Part shown: positions 13,101 through 23,628 of the stretch, in pieces
Layout: every line of letters begins with the position of its first letter
How positions within the stretch are numbered: position 1 is the first letter of the stretch
Assembly (NCBI RefSeq): GCF_000203815.1
Contig: NW_004457729.1
Location: 744,674-808,673 of the forward strand
Direction: 5' to 3'
DNA length: 64,000 bases
Source of the DNA: Cavenderia fasciculata
Taxonomy: Eukaryota > Evosea > Eumycetozoa > Acytosteliales > Cavenderiaceae
The notes under the pieces: generated by a model
The model's database searches: none
The model's input: only the letters and a program-made list of their open reading frames with translations
Told to the model about the DNA's origin: nothing
Made by a program: the position numbers and the translations under genes

Positions 13101-14065
13101 CAATGATCACCAAGTTGGCATTATTGGATTGTTTAATGTCTTTGGCCAAGTTGGGTATGTCTGCAGGTTATGTTTTACCAGAGCTATCGTCAGAGCCAGG
13201 TATCAACGTAGTAGAGGGAAGACACCCAATTGTAGAAATGACACTTGGTCAAAAGGGAGGATCGTATGTTCCCAACTCGATCAAGTTGTCGTCGGCCGAG
13301 GAAAGAGCCATGATTATCACTGGTCCAAACATGGGTGGCAAGTCATCTTTTATTAGACAAACATCGTTGATTGTTATTATGGCACAGATGGGATCGTACG
13401 TGCCAGCCGAAAGCTGTACAATGGGTGTATTCGATGCCATCTACACTAGAATGGGAGCACGTGACAATATCGAGCACGGTAGCAGTACATTCTTTGTAGA
13501 GCTACAAGAGACGTCGCAGATCTTGGCCGAGGCGACACCAAGAACATTGGTCATTCTAGACGAGTTGGGTCGTGGCACTAGCACACATGATGGTGTAGCT
13601 ATTGCCTATTCATCACTACTCTATATCGTAGAGCAATTGAAATGCTTTTGTCTCTTTGTCACTCATTATCCATTGCTGTCACAAATCGAAAACATGTATC
13701 CTCAAAACGTATCAAATTATCACATGTCATTCCTAGAGGAGCAACAAAACAATCCAGACAATGGACAATACCAACAACAACCAAAGGTTATATTCCTATA
13801 CAAGGTGGTAAGAGGTGCCGCTAAAAACAGTTACGGTATCAATGTTGCCACACTTGCCAACCTACCACAACCTGTCATCCAATCGGCTACACTCAAATCA
13901 AATGAACTCAAACAATCAATCACCAAAAAGATATTCAACAACGACTCAAATAATCAATTTAAACAAATTATTCAACAAATTAAAGAATTATCTGTAAATG
14001 ATTCAAAGATTGATCAAAATCAAAGATTTGAAAAATTATTATCATTACAAAAGACAATAAATTAA
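10135..14065 (+). CDS. msh3: DNA mismatch repair protein MSH3
   Basis: Four exons: 10135-11706, 11785-12012, 12075-12283, 12361-14065; 1237 aa. Partner of MSH2 in MutS-beta, which recognises insertion/deletion loops. A PCNA-binding PIP box QSSLTSFF lies at residues 13-20, then an acidic/Lys-rich disordered region to about residue 300. The mismatch-binding domain reads TVLMVECGYKYKFFGNDAEV, which is MSH3-type; MSH6 has an FYE motif here instead. The clamp and lever follow. The ATPase has Walker A TGPNMGGKSS near residue 991, then STFFVELQET and Walker B LVILDELGRGTSTHDG. Length fits the family. The intron-1 acceptor follows 23 consecutive T residues (see findings). Confidence 0.95.
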
Positions 14066-14115
14066 AGTATAGAATAAGAATAGAATATTTATTTATTACT
14101 TTTTTAAAGAGTACC

Positions 14116-14394
14116 TTATGAATAATTGATCAGCTGGTTTACAAATAAAACTATGAATGATAAATGACCATCAAGTGGAATGAAATTGATTGGAATGGGA
14201 GGATTTAGGGTTCCATTGATGATTGATATTTGGATGGTTCTTGGGTTTGGACCTAGTATAATTTGATAATTGATATCTCCTTGATCTCCTACATTTTCTT
14301 TGTTTAGAAATGTAATTGACCAACCTTTTTTTATCTCTCTATGAGTTGGATAAATTGTTTTCGAATATGTCATCGAGATGAAATAAATCAACAA
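14116..14394 (-). CDS. Small unknown protein, 92 aa
   Basis: Open frame from ATG at 14394 (or the Met at residue 8, MTYSK). Composition is non-repetitive and protein-like, including KKGWSITFLNKENVGDQGD and YQIILGPNPRTIQISI, suggesting a small beta-sandwich. No family recognised. The last residues look like noise (FIVLFVNQLINYS). In a different frame the same DNA reads CKPADQLFIRYSLKK, a more natural ending, so a small indel or unusual splice near 14150 is possible. It converges on MSH3 (50 bp apart). A perfect 26-bp palindrome lies 163 bp upstream of its start, supporting a real promoter. Confidence 0.45.
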   Translation of the reverse strand: MLIYFISMTYSKTIYPTHREIKKGWSITFLNKENVGDQGDINYQIILGPNPRTIQISIINGTLNPPIPINFIPLDGHLSFIVLFVNQLINYS

Positions 14395-14780
14395 GAGATG
14401 GTGATATGATATTCTTCTTGATAATATAAATTTAAATTGATTGAGTCTTTTTTTTGTTGTTGAATACTTTTTTTATGATGATCGAAAGTGATGAATTTAT
14501 TTATAAACAAAAGTGAATATATATTCCATCATCCTGATAGATTTTTTTTAATAGTTCTTTGATCAAATCGATTTGATCAAAGGGATTGAATAGTAATAAT
14601 AATAGGATTGTTGATAAATGAATTGATTTGTAATTGCTGTGTTGTAATTATAATTGGTTGGGTCTTATGAATCATCAAATGAAAATAACAAAGGAGGAGG
14701 AGGAGGGGGGGAGGGATACATGTAATGGGTAAATAAAAGAAGGAAATGTAAATTTAAATAGTTTGTGTGGTCGGTTCTAT
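14395..14780. other. Upstream region of the small unknown gene / 3' flank of squalene synthase
   Basis: 386 bp, AT-rich, containing the 26-bp palindrome listed separately and a purine stretch GGAGGAGGAGGAGGGGGGGAGGG-like at 14693-14715. No coding sequence seen. Confidence 0.5.
14557..14582. promoter_or_regulatory. Perfect 26-bp palindrome centred on ATCGAT
   Basis: The two 13-nt halves CTTTGATCAAATC and GATTTGATCAAAG are exact reverse complements. Each half contains TTGATCAA, itself a palindrome of the TTGA type bound by dictyostelid STAT proteins (family knowledge). It lies upstream of the small gene ending at 14394 and downstream of squalene synthase. A role as transcription-factor dyad is inferred. 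Confidence 0.55.
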
Positions 14781-16567
14781 TTAAAGTTTAGAGAAAAAGT
14801 TTGGACCATGACGAGCAATGAGGAAAGCAGAGGAGGCGGCAATACTCAAAGAAGCCATGATATCATAACCACCGAAATCATTGAAACCAGATGGTTTGTA
14901 ACCGAGCTTTTGTACACAAATCGATTGGATTTCGTTGAGGTATTCCAAAGTCTTTTTGGCATTTGGATCAGAGGCTGGTACCTTGGTCGACATTTCATGA
15001 GCATACTTGAAAAACAATTCAAAGGTTCCTTGAATTCCCTTACTTTGAATGGCATCAACAATCTAAAAAGTAAATAGAGATAGAGAGAGAGAGAGAAATA
15101 TTAGAGGATAGAACATGAGATTATTATTATTATTATTATTATTATTTTCTTTTTTAATAACATACCAAAGCTCTTTCACCCTTTCTAATCTTTACAACAC
15201 CAGTGAATACACCATGATTATTATAACAAGCATTGAGAGTTGCAATAGCCATAACTTGTGGAATAGCACAGAATCCAATAACCTTTGGATTCTTTAAACG
15301 TCCCATATAATCTAAACAAACAATAGTATGTGACAATGCATTGGTAATTAAATCATTTAAACAATGTAATGCCTAAATAAATAAATAAAAAAAGTAGGGT
15401 AATTAATAAATGTTATTGTTAATTTCTATTTCTATTTTTTTCTTACAGATGAAGCATATTGTGGATTCTTAAAGTTATCCAATTTGACAGTGTATTTACT
15501 CCAAATTTCACGTGGCCAAAAGATTCTATTTTCATTGATATCTTCAAGATAGTCACGAATGATATTAGTCTTTTGAAGGAGGAGACCCATTTCATTTGAT
15601 TCCTTGTCGGCAGTGGCAAACCATTCGCCTTCGAGACCAGATGCATGGAAGATCTTGGAGAGACCGATACCAACGAGACCTGCGACATAGTGACAGTAGA
15701 GATCCCACTCTGGCATGGTGACAACCTCCTTTTGAAGGAATTCAGACATACCATAGGCCATACGCTTGGTAATATCCTGAATGATTGGACAGAATCCTTC
15801 ATTCAAACTCAAGAAAACATCTACTACCTTGTCAAAGTTTTCAACTAAATGTCTTTCATCATTATTTGTACCATCTAAATGTAAAGAAATAATAGAATTA
15901 ATAAATGTTAAAATAATTGATCATAATTGTTATTATTATTATCTGTCTGATACATACATCCACTTGCTTTGAAACCTGGTTGATAAAGTCCTTCAGCAAA
16001 CTTGTGCATAACTGGTAACTTGACATCTAATGGCACTGTAGTATCATCTTCAACAGTATCTAAACCTCTAAGAACTAAATAGAAAATGCAAATCTATATA
16101 AGCATTATAAAAATAAATGAAATAAAATGAAACGTTAGTATTTGTTTTTTTACTGTGTGAGAGTGTTGTGTGTTGTGTATATTTGATTTGATTGGTGTTT
16201 CGAAAAAAAAAGTAGTAGTCTATTTAAAGATTGTTTCGTTGTTGTTGATGATTGATGAGGGAACATATATGTATATATAAAAGGAGCTAATTATAACAAC
16301 AACAACGAAACAATCTTTAAGTACCGAAAGACGAAAGTGATGTTGAGTTGAGTTATTCGATTAACTTACAGCATCACGTAATTGTGGTTCCAATTCACTA
16401 ATGACAAAAGCAAAAGATCTAGATGTCTTGTTTAATAATTCGTAACACCATTCCTTGTTGTCCAAGTTCTCTTTAAGTTGAGCCTTTGGTTTGAATGATT
16501 CAGTGTAACCAATCTTTAAGAGTGAAATGAATTCTTCTGGTCTAGATAATGATTTAACGTATTGCAT
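14781..16567 (-). CDS. fdfT: Squalene synthase (farnesyl-diphosphate farnesyltransferase)
   Basis: Five exons on the minus strand: 16567-16370, 16093-15958, 15874-15447, 15372-15166, 15062-14781; 416 aa, matching the usual length of about 417. Condenses two farnesyl diphosphates to squalene at the ER membrane, the first committed sterol step. Motifs in order: NKTSRSFAFVISEL, then CIFYLVLRGLDTVEDD with the first Asp-rich motif, YCHYVAGLVGIGLS, and the second Asp-rich motif in NIIRDYLEDINENRIFWPRE. The C-terminus has a hydrophobic anchor (MASLSIAASSAFLIA). Exon joins restore family consensus at every junction. Intron 1 (16094-16369) is longer than the others and contains a perfect hairpin. Confidence 0.95.
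16224..16320. repeat. 24-bp perfect inverted repeat inside squalene synthase intron 1
   Basis: Positions 16224-16247 (TTAAAGATTGTTTCGTTGTT plus GTTG) are the exact reverse complement of 16297-16320, with a 49-nt spacer. In the pre-mRNA this would form a 24-bp perfect stem within the 276-nt first intron. Confidence 0.8.
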
Positions 16568-16892
16568 CTTGAATATTATATATATAATCTGATATACTAT
16601 AAGAGATACTACTTATTACTACTAATATATTAGATGTTCTACAACAATACAAAAAAAAAAGAGAGTGATTTCTTCTGGCTATTGGCTTGTTCTTTTTTCG
16701 ATCATTTTTGCAAATTTACGCAGTTTTGGGGTGTTGCCCCAATCGACATAGAGGCCGAAAAACGGCACGCTTTCCTTAAAAAATATCTACCAACTCTTTT
16801 TTTTATTTATTTATAATTGGATCTAAATTGTTTGGATGAATTAATTGGATTTGTAAACGATTCTAATTTTATTTATAATTATAAATGTTGTT
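16568..16892. promoter_or_regulatory. Squalene synthase upstream region
   Basis: 325 bp between the squalene synthase start and the cyclophilin-40 stop. It has a GC-rich island with two small hairpins, GGGGTGTTGCCCC (about 16728-16740) and GCCGAAAAACGGC (about 16753-16765), in otherwise AT-rich DNA. Candidate promoter elements by position; the proteins binding them are unknown. Confidence 0.45.
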
Positions 16893-18134
16893 TTAATTTT
16901 CATCTTCAAACATTTTAGAATAGATTGAAGCTTGTTTTTTATCGAGTTGAGCTTGTAACTTTTTGACGCGATCCAATTCAACTTGAGCATCCCTGTTGTT
17001 GGAATCGATCAATAGGAGAGCTTGGAGGTCGGCAATGGCCTCTTGGTAGTCCTTGGAGATGACGTGAGCCTTGGCTCTTCTAAAGATGGCACGTGCATCA
17101 TTGGGGAGGATAGCAAGGGCCTTGTTGCAGACGTCGATCGACTCGTTGGGACGATTCAACTTGTTGTAGCACAATGCCATGTTTAGGTAGCATGATGCTT
17201 GTTGTGCCTTGAGACCATCGGCACTACCAACAGCATCCAAGTATCTAAGAGCCTTTTGATACTTTTCAATGGCTTGTTGGTTTTGATTGATTTTAAAGTA
17301 TTGATTGCCAACCTCTTTGATGGCGGTGGCAACCTTTACATATTCCTCGTCTCCATTGACCGAGTTTTCATCGGCAGTATAGTCTTCCCAGTTATCACCG
17401 TCGGTTGATACCTTGGATGGTACACCATCATCCTCTCCTTCTTTCAACTCTCCACAATCAGCAATGACAACATCAACCAATGGTTTGTCTTGTTGTGTCT
17501 CTATATTTTCAATCTTTCTAACTACATTCATTCCTTTAATAACTTTACCAAATACTACATGTTTTCTAACAAATCGAAAAGAGAAAAAGTTAATACTTTT
17601 AGTAGTCGTAGTATTGATTGATTGTTTGGTTATAAGTTTACCCGTCGAGATGTGGAGTTGGGACAGTTGTAATAAAGAATTGACTTCCATTGGTACCTGG
17701 ACCAGCATTGGCCATTGACAATAGACCTGGAGAGGTGTGCTTGTCCTTAAAGTTCTCATCTTCAAACTTTTCACCATAGATTGATTCACCTCCAGTACCG
17801 TTAAAATTGGTAAAGTCACCACCTTGTATCATGAATTGTGGGATGACACGATGAAAGATTGATCCCTTGTAATGTAATGGTACACCCGATTTAGTGTTAC
17901 CTTTTTCACCTGTACACAATGCTCTAAAGTTCTCTGCTGTTCTTGGTACCTTATCAGTATATAATTCCATTACAATTCTACCAGCTGAAAATACAAAGAA
18001 GTTACATGTTATTATTAATATCAAGTGTGTCGATCATATGATAGATGATCATCACATCTTTCTTTAGATAAACATCAAAAACACATACCATTTTCATTAC
18101 CAATCTTTATATCAAAGTATACTCTGCAAACCAT
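16893..18134 (-). CDS. Cyclophilin-40 (peptidyl-prolyl isomerase D with TPRs)
   Basis: Three exons on the minus strand: 18134-18089, 17984-17642, 17565-16893; 353 aa. Hsp90 co-chaperone prolyl isomerase. Begins [20 protein letters not shown]; the cyclophilin core contains [30 protein letters not shown] and the [13 protein letters not shown] region, which carries the expected active-site residues (R and F of HRVIPQFM). After a short acidic linker come three TPR motifs (for example [20 protein letters not shown] and the NPxA-like [19 protein letters not shown]) and a charged C-terminal helix ending SKMFEDEN. Domain order and length match CYP40. It shares a short divergent promoter with the ankyrin-like gene. 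Confidence 0.93.
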
Positions 18135-18393
18135 TTCTTATTCTATTCTATGTTTTATTCTATTCTATTCTGTAATCTTTGAGAACTGACGAAAATAACT
18201 AGTGCACTTGCAAGAAGAACTTCTTTTTAAATTGGGAGTAATCTCAGCCCTGTGAACAAAAAAAAAAGATTAATAATAAAATCTAGATTATTTAAACCAT
18301 CATTATTTAATGTTCACACTTTTGTTGTTATTATGAACTCTTTTATTTGTTTTATATTTAATTATATCTATACAATTATATATATATATTTAG
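18135..18393. promoter_or_regulatory. Bidirectional promoter region
   Basis: 259 bp between divergently transcribed cyclophilin-40 and the ankyrin-like gene; AT-rich, no coding sequence. It contains TATATATATATTTAG immediately before the plus-strand ATG, which could also be the 3' splice site of a 5' UTR intron. Confidence 0.45.
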
Positions 18394-20289
18394 ATGGATA
18401 AATATTTTTGGAATGTTTATAGAAATGTATATTTGTATCAAGGGATTCAAAGTTTTATAAAGGTTGAAAATAATAGTTTTAATTACTATGATTTGGCAGC
18501 ATCGTTAAAGGGTAGAGATGATGCAGTAGTATTGGCTAGAACAAGACAATGGAAAGTATTGGCAGATAGAATCAAGCAAGATGATGAAACGTTGATCAAT
18601 GTAGAGCCGGTGGTCTTGGTTAGAGTGATGATTGCTTGTATTGGTGACGTTGAATTGGTCAAAAAGGCAGTGACCAAGATCTTGACAGAAGCAATAGTCA
18701 AACATCTTCAAACTAATGGTAACACTCCAAATAGTATTCTGTCTGGGACATCATCATTGTCGGTGCTTATCAACAGTCGATCGGCCGAGTCATTAAGTTT
18801 GATCAAACTGACATTGGATCAAAATGCCGTACCTATGGCAATCATTGGACCTATTTGGAATAGATATCTTTTGGATATTGCTGTCGAGAGTATCAATCAA
18901 CTGCAGTTTTGGATTCTAGAATACTTGTTTGTCGTACAACCACAACAACCTATTGGACAAGATGTGGTGTTTGCAATGATCAATGCATCTCTAAAGCAAC
19001 CAATCATCAACAATAGAACCAAGATATTGCGATGGATTATGATTCATTATCCAGATGCTGTTGCTAGTCACAAGGCTATTTCGCATCCAATTACATATCG
19101 ACTTGGAGGTATCTATGAAACGGGTGACCTTGAGGTGATACAAGCCTATATACGACCAGCAACCGACTTTCAGGTGCCAATGTACAACAAACGTTATTTG
19201 GTGGGTCAGTCAAATGCCATTCGTTTAGAATACGAGGTATTAAAGACTGCACATGTCAAGGTCAGAGAAGAAGTTGAAAAGAGGTATCCATGGCTCACTG
19301 ACAATGATAGATTAGAAACATTAACCTACAATCAAATGGAATTACAATTTGGTCAAATAGAAAATATGAAAAGATTCCAAGACATTATACGATTTGAAAT
19401 GGAAACTGCTAGTAATTTGGGAGGTGATGTAAATGAGACGATTCGTCAACTATTAAACATACAGACCGAGACTGGTAAAAGAAATACACATGCGCCACCT
19501 TATTCATCGGTCGAGATATTGGATGCTGTCTGTAAAAGAAATCAATTTCATACTCGATCGGCCAAGTTGTACTTTACACCAACCATTTATCATGCAATTG
19601 TTTCGGTTGGTACTCTTGAACAAGTTAAATTTGCCACCTCTTTGATGGACACTTATTGGATCAATTTACCAATCTATAAACTACACACTTTTCTAGTTGT
19701 CATTGGAAGAACAGATGCCGAGGCATCAAGTGTATTCAATTACCTCGATCAACAATCACTATTGGATACTACCGATTTGTACAAGTTTTTAAGAACCTGT
19801 AGATTTACATATATACGTGTGTATACAACCGAAATGTTCAAACTAGCACTCACCAAATCAGGTCTATTTAAAAGTTGGAGTATGTTTCTAGATAATTGTT
19901 CCATTAGTAAATCAAACATTGTCTTTGATCGTGACCTTATCGACTTTTTAATAGAAAACAAGGGAATCACTCATATCTCTGCCAAATTAATTGTTGGATT
20001 GTCACAATTGTACGATCGTTCACTATTGGAATACCTATTCTCTCGATTCCCAAAACAACAAAGATGTCACATCCCAATTTATCGTCGTGGAGCAAATATC
20101 TTTCTCAGATTGGTATGTGAACGATTCAAATACATCTCTATTGGTAAACGTGGTATAGAGTATATCGTCTCTTTAAAATCAACCGAATTATTTGATCTTG
20201 TAATGCCAAGACTCTATAGAAAGGATGAAAAATTGGTTTTACAATCTGGTATGACTGGTCATGGTAGAATTTATCTTTCAAACAATTAA
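18394..20289 (+). CDS. Dictyostelid-type ankyrin-like helical repeat protein, 631 aa
   Basis: Single open frame from ATG at 18394. Begins with the motif DKYFWNVYRNVYLYQGIQSF seen in variant form on three other proteins in the window (starts at 45556, 49718, 62633). The rest is a run of short helical hairpins with ankyrin flavour (for example DVELVKKAVTKILTEAIVKH, TLEQVKFATSLMDTYWINLP, DLIDFLIENKGITHISAKLI). This fits the large, poorly characterised ankyrin-related families of dictyostelids. Function unknown. An AG acceptor abuts the ATG, so a 5' UTR intron is possible. Converges on the thioesterase gene, 57 bp away. Confidence 0.8.
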   Translation: MDKYFWNVYRNVYLYQGIQSFIKVENNSFNYYDLAASLKGRDDAVVLARTRQWKVLADRIKQDDETLINVEPVVLVRVMIACIGDVELVKKAVTKILTEAIVKHLQTNGNTPNSILSGTSSLSVLINSRSAESLSLIKLTLDQNAVPMAIIGPIWNRYLLDIAVESINQLQFWILEYLFVVQPQQPIGQDVVFAMINASLKQPIINNRTKILRWIMIHYPDAVASHKAISHPITYRLGGIYETGDLEVIQAYIRPATDFQVPMYNKRYLVGQSNAIRLEYEVLKTAHVKVREEVEKRYPWLTDNDRLETLTYNQMELQFGQIENMKRFQDIIRFEMETASNLGGDVNETIRQLLNIQTETGKRNTHAPPYSSVEILDAVCKRNQFHTRSAKLYFTPTIYHAIVSVGTLEQVKFATSLMDTYWINLPIYKLHTFLVVIGRTDAEASSVFNYLDQQSLLDTTDLYKFLRTCRFTYIRVYTTEMFKLALTKSGLFKSWSMFLDNCSISKSNIVFDRDLIDFLIENKGITHISAKLIVGLSQLYDRSLLEYLFSRFPKQQRCHIPIYRRGANIFLRLVCERFKYISIGKRGIEYIVSLKSTELFDLVMPRLYRKDEKLVLQSGMTGHGRIYLSNN

Positions 20290-20346
20290 TAATAAAAAAA
20301 TGATTTGATATTATTAATAATGTTTATTTCCAGCCATCTTTTTATC

Positions 20347-20962
20347 TTAGATCTTTGGCTCTAAAATAAATTTATTATGTGAACCTTTTGCAATGATACC
20401 TTTGTCACCTTTGATGATGGTATCTGTGAATGCTAAATTACGACCAATCTTGTATGCACAAGATTCAATGTAAAGAGTTTGACCAACCGTTGCTGCATTG
20501 GCATAATTGATCACCAAATCAACACTTACACTTGGTGTCCCTTTACCACTAAACATCATAATTGCCATTGAACTAATAATACTAAAATAAAAGAAACCAT
20601 TAGGATATTTATATATGTCTAGTGGTTTGTTTTGTTTACATACTCTACAAGTGTTGCAATTACACCACCATGTAAACTACTCATTATATTTGAAAGTTCT
20701 TGTTCTACTACCATTGAACATGTTATCGTTCTTTTAAAATGAAATAAATTAATATGTATAGATAGGTTGATCACTTTAAAAGTATACTTTACTTTTTAGT
20801 AAAATCAACAGTAACTAATTGAACAGATTTCATAATAATCTTTTCAAATTGTTCTGATGATTCAAACCACATCTTTAATGTTGATACCGTTGCATCATAT
20901 TTTAATCTATCTTCTTTTTCATTATTACTATTTATTATCTTTGGTTCTTTATCAAATTTCAT
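20347..20962 (-). CDS. Hot-dog fold acyl-CoA thioesterase (ACOT13/THEM2-like)
   Basis: Three exons on the minus strand: 20962-20793, 20730-20644, 20581-20347; 163 aa. Predicted to hydrolyse medium or long acyl-CoA esters. The hot-dog signature reads SSLHGGVIATLVDIISSMAI, where the His-Gly-Gly and following Asp are the family's active-site positions, followed by GTPSVSVDLVINYANAATVG and GRNLAFTDTIIKGDKGIIAK. Each exon junction falls inside this consensus and restores it. Usual family length is about 140; the extra N-terminal 20 residues are charged. Confidence 0.9.
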
Positions 20963-21052
20963 TTCTAATTATTAATGATCAAATTGTTTTAGTGTTTTAG
21001 ATTTTTCAATCAAAAAAAAAAAATACAATTTATTCTGATTTAATTATTTTGA

Positions 21053-22046
21053 TTAATTAATCTTTCCATGAATTAAAATAGAAAGGATATATAAAAAATA
21101 AGATGGACCAGAAGCTCTAAAAGCTTCAAAATTAAACCTTTGTGTTGATCCATTTAAACCTCTTTTTAATAATCGATAAACATCTACCACTGATATCAAA
21201 GTAATCAACATTAAATAATTTTTAAAATACAATGATATAAATATTAACATTAAATAATAACTAAATAAAAAGAAAGAGATAATTAATATTAATATATTTA
21301 TACAAATATTTTTTCTTTTTTTCTTTTTTCTTTTTTTACCAAAAAAATAAAAAACCAATAAAATAGATACTGTTACTTTTACCAAGTATAGTACAAATTG
21401 TTTTGATACCAGCTTTTTTATCTTCATCTATATCTCTATGATAACCTGCCAATAGACAAGTAGTCAATTGAAGAACGACGGGTGTTGATAGTTGGAAGAA
21501 TAATAGATCGGGTGGTTGATTGGCAAAGAGACAATAGTAGATACTCATGATACCATAGATACCAAAGCTGTAGATGATTTGACCCATTGCAATGTACTTG
21601 AAATGTGTATAGGCAAACGATGTAAAAAACGATGCAAGTGTTGACATTACAAACATTCGACCAAGCCATTCCGTCTCTCCACTACACAGACGTGTCAAGA
21701 GATGTGTTAGGATGGACATGACCAATACAGAAAACACTATGAATTTGACAAGTGTCGACACTGATACTCTTTCAAATAGTGTACGATCCGATGAAGTTTT
21801 AGGATCATCAACTCCTGTGACATAGTCGACGTAAGAGTTGATCATGTAGCTTGTACAGTGTCCGAAAAACGATACGACGTTCAAGATGAGAAACATCAAG
21901 TGACCATGATCATAGTGAAAGAAGGGAAAGTTGGGTGTCTTGTCTTGACTGTATGCGATAGCCAATGATGTTCCTATGAAAAGTGGTATAGTAGGCGAGA
22001 TTGATATTCTACATGACCCTAAATATAATTTAATAATGTCTAACAT
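21053..22046 (-). CDS. UbiA-family prenyltransferase (MenA/UBIAD1-like)
   Basis: Two exons on the minus strand, 22046-21340 and 21260-21053; 304 aa. Integral membrane aromatic prenyltransferase. First Asp-rich motif NSYVDYVTGVDDPKTSSDRT closely resembles the UBIAD1/MenA version; second motif is HRDIDEDKKAGIKTICTILG. Eight or nine hydrophobic segments are visible. Likely transfers a polyprenyl chain to a quinone or naphthoquinone precursor; the exact acceptor cannot be told. The tail is highly AT-rich (lysine and isoleucine). The short A/T-rich intron lies inside the penultimate membrane region. Confidence 0.85.
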
Positions 22047-22396
22047 CGATTGATTTGAATGAAAAATAAATATATAAAAAAAATGTAAAAAACAAAAAAA
22101 AAGGTGTTCTTTTTACTTTTAATTTAAAGTTTTTTTTTAAATAGGAATGGGGGTTGTTTAGATTTTAATCTCGAATAAATATCAAACTGGATTTCTATAT
22201 CCAAAAAAAAAACTCAGGAATTAATATGCCAGGTCTTGGAAATATTGGAAAAAAAGTAAAATACGCATTTACAATATGTAGTTTCGACCAAAATCGATGA
22301 AACCTAGATAAAATGATAGATAAAAACAAGGAGAATACGAGGGTAGCAGAGAAAAGCCCCAAAAAAAAAAACATGGGACTAAGAAACAAAAAGTAT

Positions 22397-22468
22397 CTCC
22401 CTTGCCGGGAATCGAACCCGGGGTGTCAGTGTGAAAGACTAAAGTGTTACCGACTACACCACAAAGGA
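22397..22468 (-). tRNA. tRNA-Glu (anticodon UUC)
   Basis: 72 nt. Acceptor stem TCCTTTG pairs with CAAGGGA (one G-U); D stem GTGT/ACAC with loop AGTCGGTA; anticodon stem TTAGT/ACTGA with loop CTTTCAC, giving anticodon TTC; T arm CCGGG-TTCGATT-CCCGG. No intron. An identical gene lies in the other arm at 29546. Confidence 0.9.
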
Positions 22469-22481
22469 ATTGACTTGTTGT

Positions 22482-23038
22482 GGAGTGTGCGATCCCGGGA
22501 ACGTAAAGGTCATAGGTTCGAATCCTGCCCTCGAACTTTACTTTTGGCGCCAACGTTTAACTTGACCACAATTGGGGGGATTGAGGAGAAAAACCATCCG
22601 ACTCTAGGGATCTAGAGACAGGACACCCCCACGGAAGGATGACCGGGTTAGTTTCCCCTTCTCAGTAGGAGATTGGGTAGCCAGACTGCAACAAGTAACG
22701 GGAAGGTAGTGGAGGACCTACTGGGCCGTCGCGATAGAAAGCCATCTGACATCTCAAATACAATATGCAACACGTAAAGACGAGTGTCCACAATGGGGAG
22801 TAAATCGGCGTGAGAGTTGAGAGCGGCAGTCGGTCTTGGACGCACCCAAGGCTTAAGGTTTCACCGCAAGTATGGTACTAAAATTAGAAGAAGATGGGTG
22901 CCATATTTGCGTCAACACCTTCATCTTCTTCTATTCTCTCTTCATCTATCAATAATAATATTAATAATATAATAATTTACTAAATAATAATAACATAGAA
23001 TAATTATATAACACAATATTACAGCCTATAGTGCTGAG

Positions 23039-23069
<31 letters not shown>

Positions 23070-23340
23070 CGATATCTTTAACCAATTTATTTTTAGAACA
23101 AGCAACAACCCAAAACAATCCAACATGCTTGACACTATACAATAAGATACATGATCAACGTCCATATAACATGTATCATAGACATGGACAACCCCCAGAA
23201 CAAATTAACTTTAATTCTTCTCGAGATAATCTTTATTTCTTGCTGGTCAATTAAAATGTATAATTAATAAAACTTTGTAACTTCTGAGTACTACTCTTCC
23301 CGATAGGAGAGAACAGGAAAAGAATTACTTTAAAAAAAAA
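22482..23340 (+). mobile_element. SINE-like element, left copy, 5'-truncated
   Basis: Same element as 28604-29489 in opposite orientation. It begins at GGAGTGTGCGATCCCGGGAACG, having lost the first part of the tRNA-like head, but keeps a perfect B box GGTTCGAATCC at 22515-22525. The body includes a GC-rich stretch, an internal run of 30 A (23039-23068), and ends in nine A (23332-23340). No protein of its own is evident. The target duplication seen on the right copy is missing here, consistent with rearrangement of both flanks. Confidence 0.7.
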
Positions 23341-23628
23341 GGTCCACTAAGACGGATATCACTATTATTAATTAACCGAGTTTGGAATTTTTCTGTAATA
23401 GAGAGAAAGAGATAGAAACAGAGAATTACGTATAGAGTACTATAGAACTTCACTCAATCATCAACTATCTTCAACTATCTTTTATCAACATTACTATTTC
23501 TTTTCACACTCACTAAAAGCCACAACTAATTGCCCTAGTGTGCCCCCTTGTTCAATTATTAAAATCATTATCATTATTATAAATAAGGGGCGCGAGCGAG
23601 CACAAGCACTGCCTATATCAAAGATCAC

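Larger units (their letters stand above)
22254..23628. repeat. Left arm of a long inverted repeat
   Basis: Reverse complement of 28344-29763, with only scattered substitutions, one indel of about 68 nt (the segment corresponding to about 29462-29530 is absent here) and one replaced stretch of about 40 nt near 23341-23385. The outer edge lies at GTAAAATACGCATTTACAAT (22257) and the inner edge after CACTGCCTATATCAAAGA. It carries a tRNA-Glu gene and a SINE-like element. Homopolymers of 30 A (23039-23068) here and 30 T (28879-28908) in the other arm have the same length, pointing to recent duplication or ongoing homogenisation. Confidence 0.9.

Noticed and set aside
10135-14065. MSH6 as identity of the mismatch-repair gene
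   Set aside because: The mismatch-binding region has VECGYKYKFFG and lacks the FYE motif of MSH6; the sequence pattern around it is that of MSH3.
22648-22845. Identical 65-codon frames in the two inverted arms (also at 29102-29299)
   Set aside because: The arms are nearly identical DNA, so shared frames are expected. The frame lies inside the SINE-like body and its residues are not otherwise supported.
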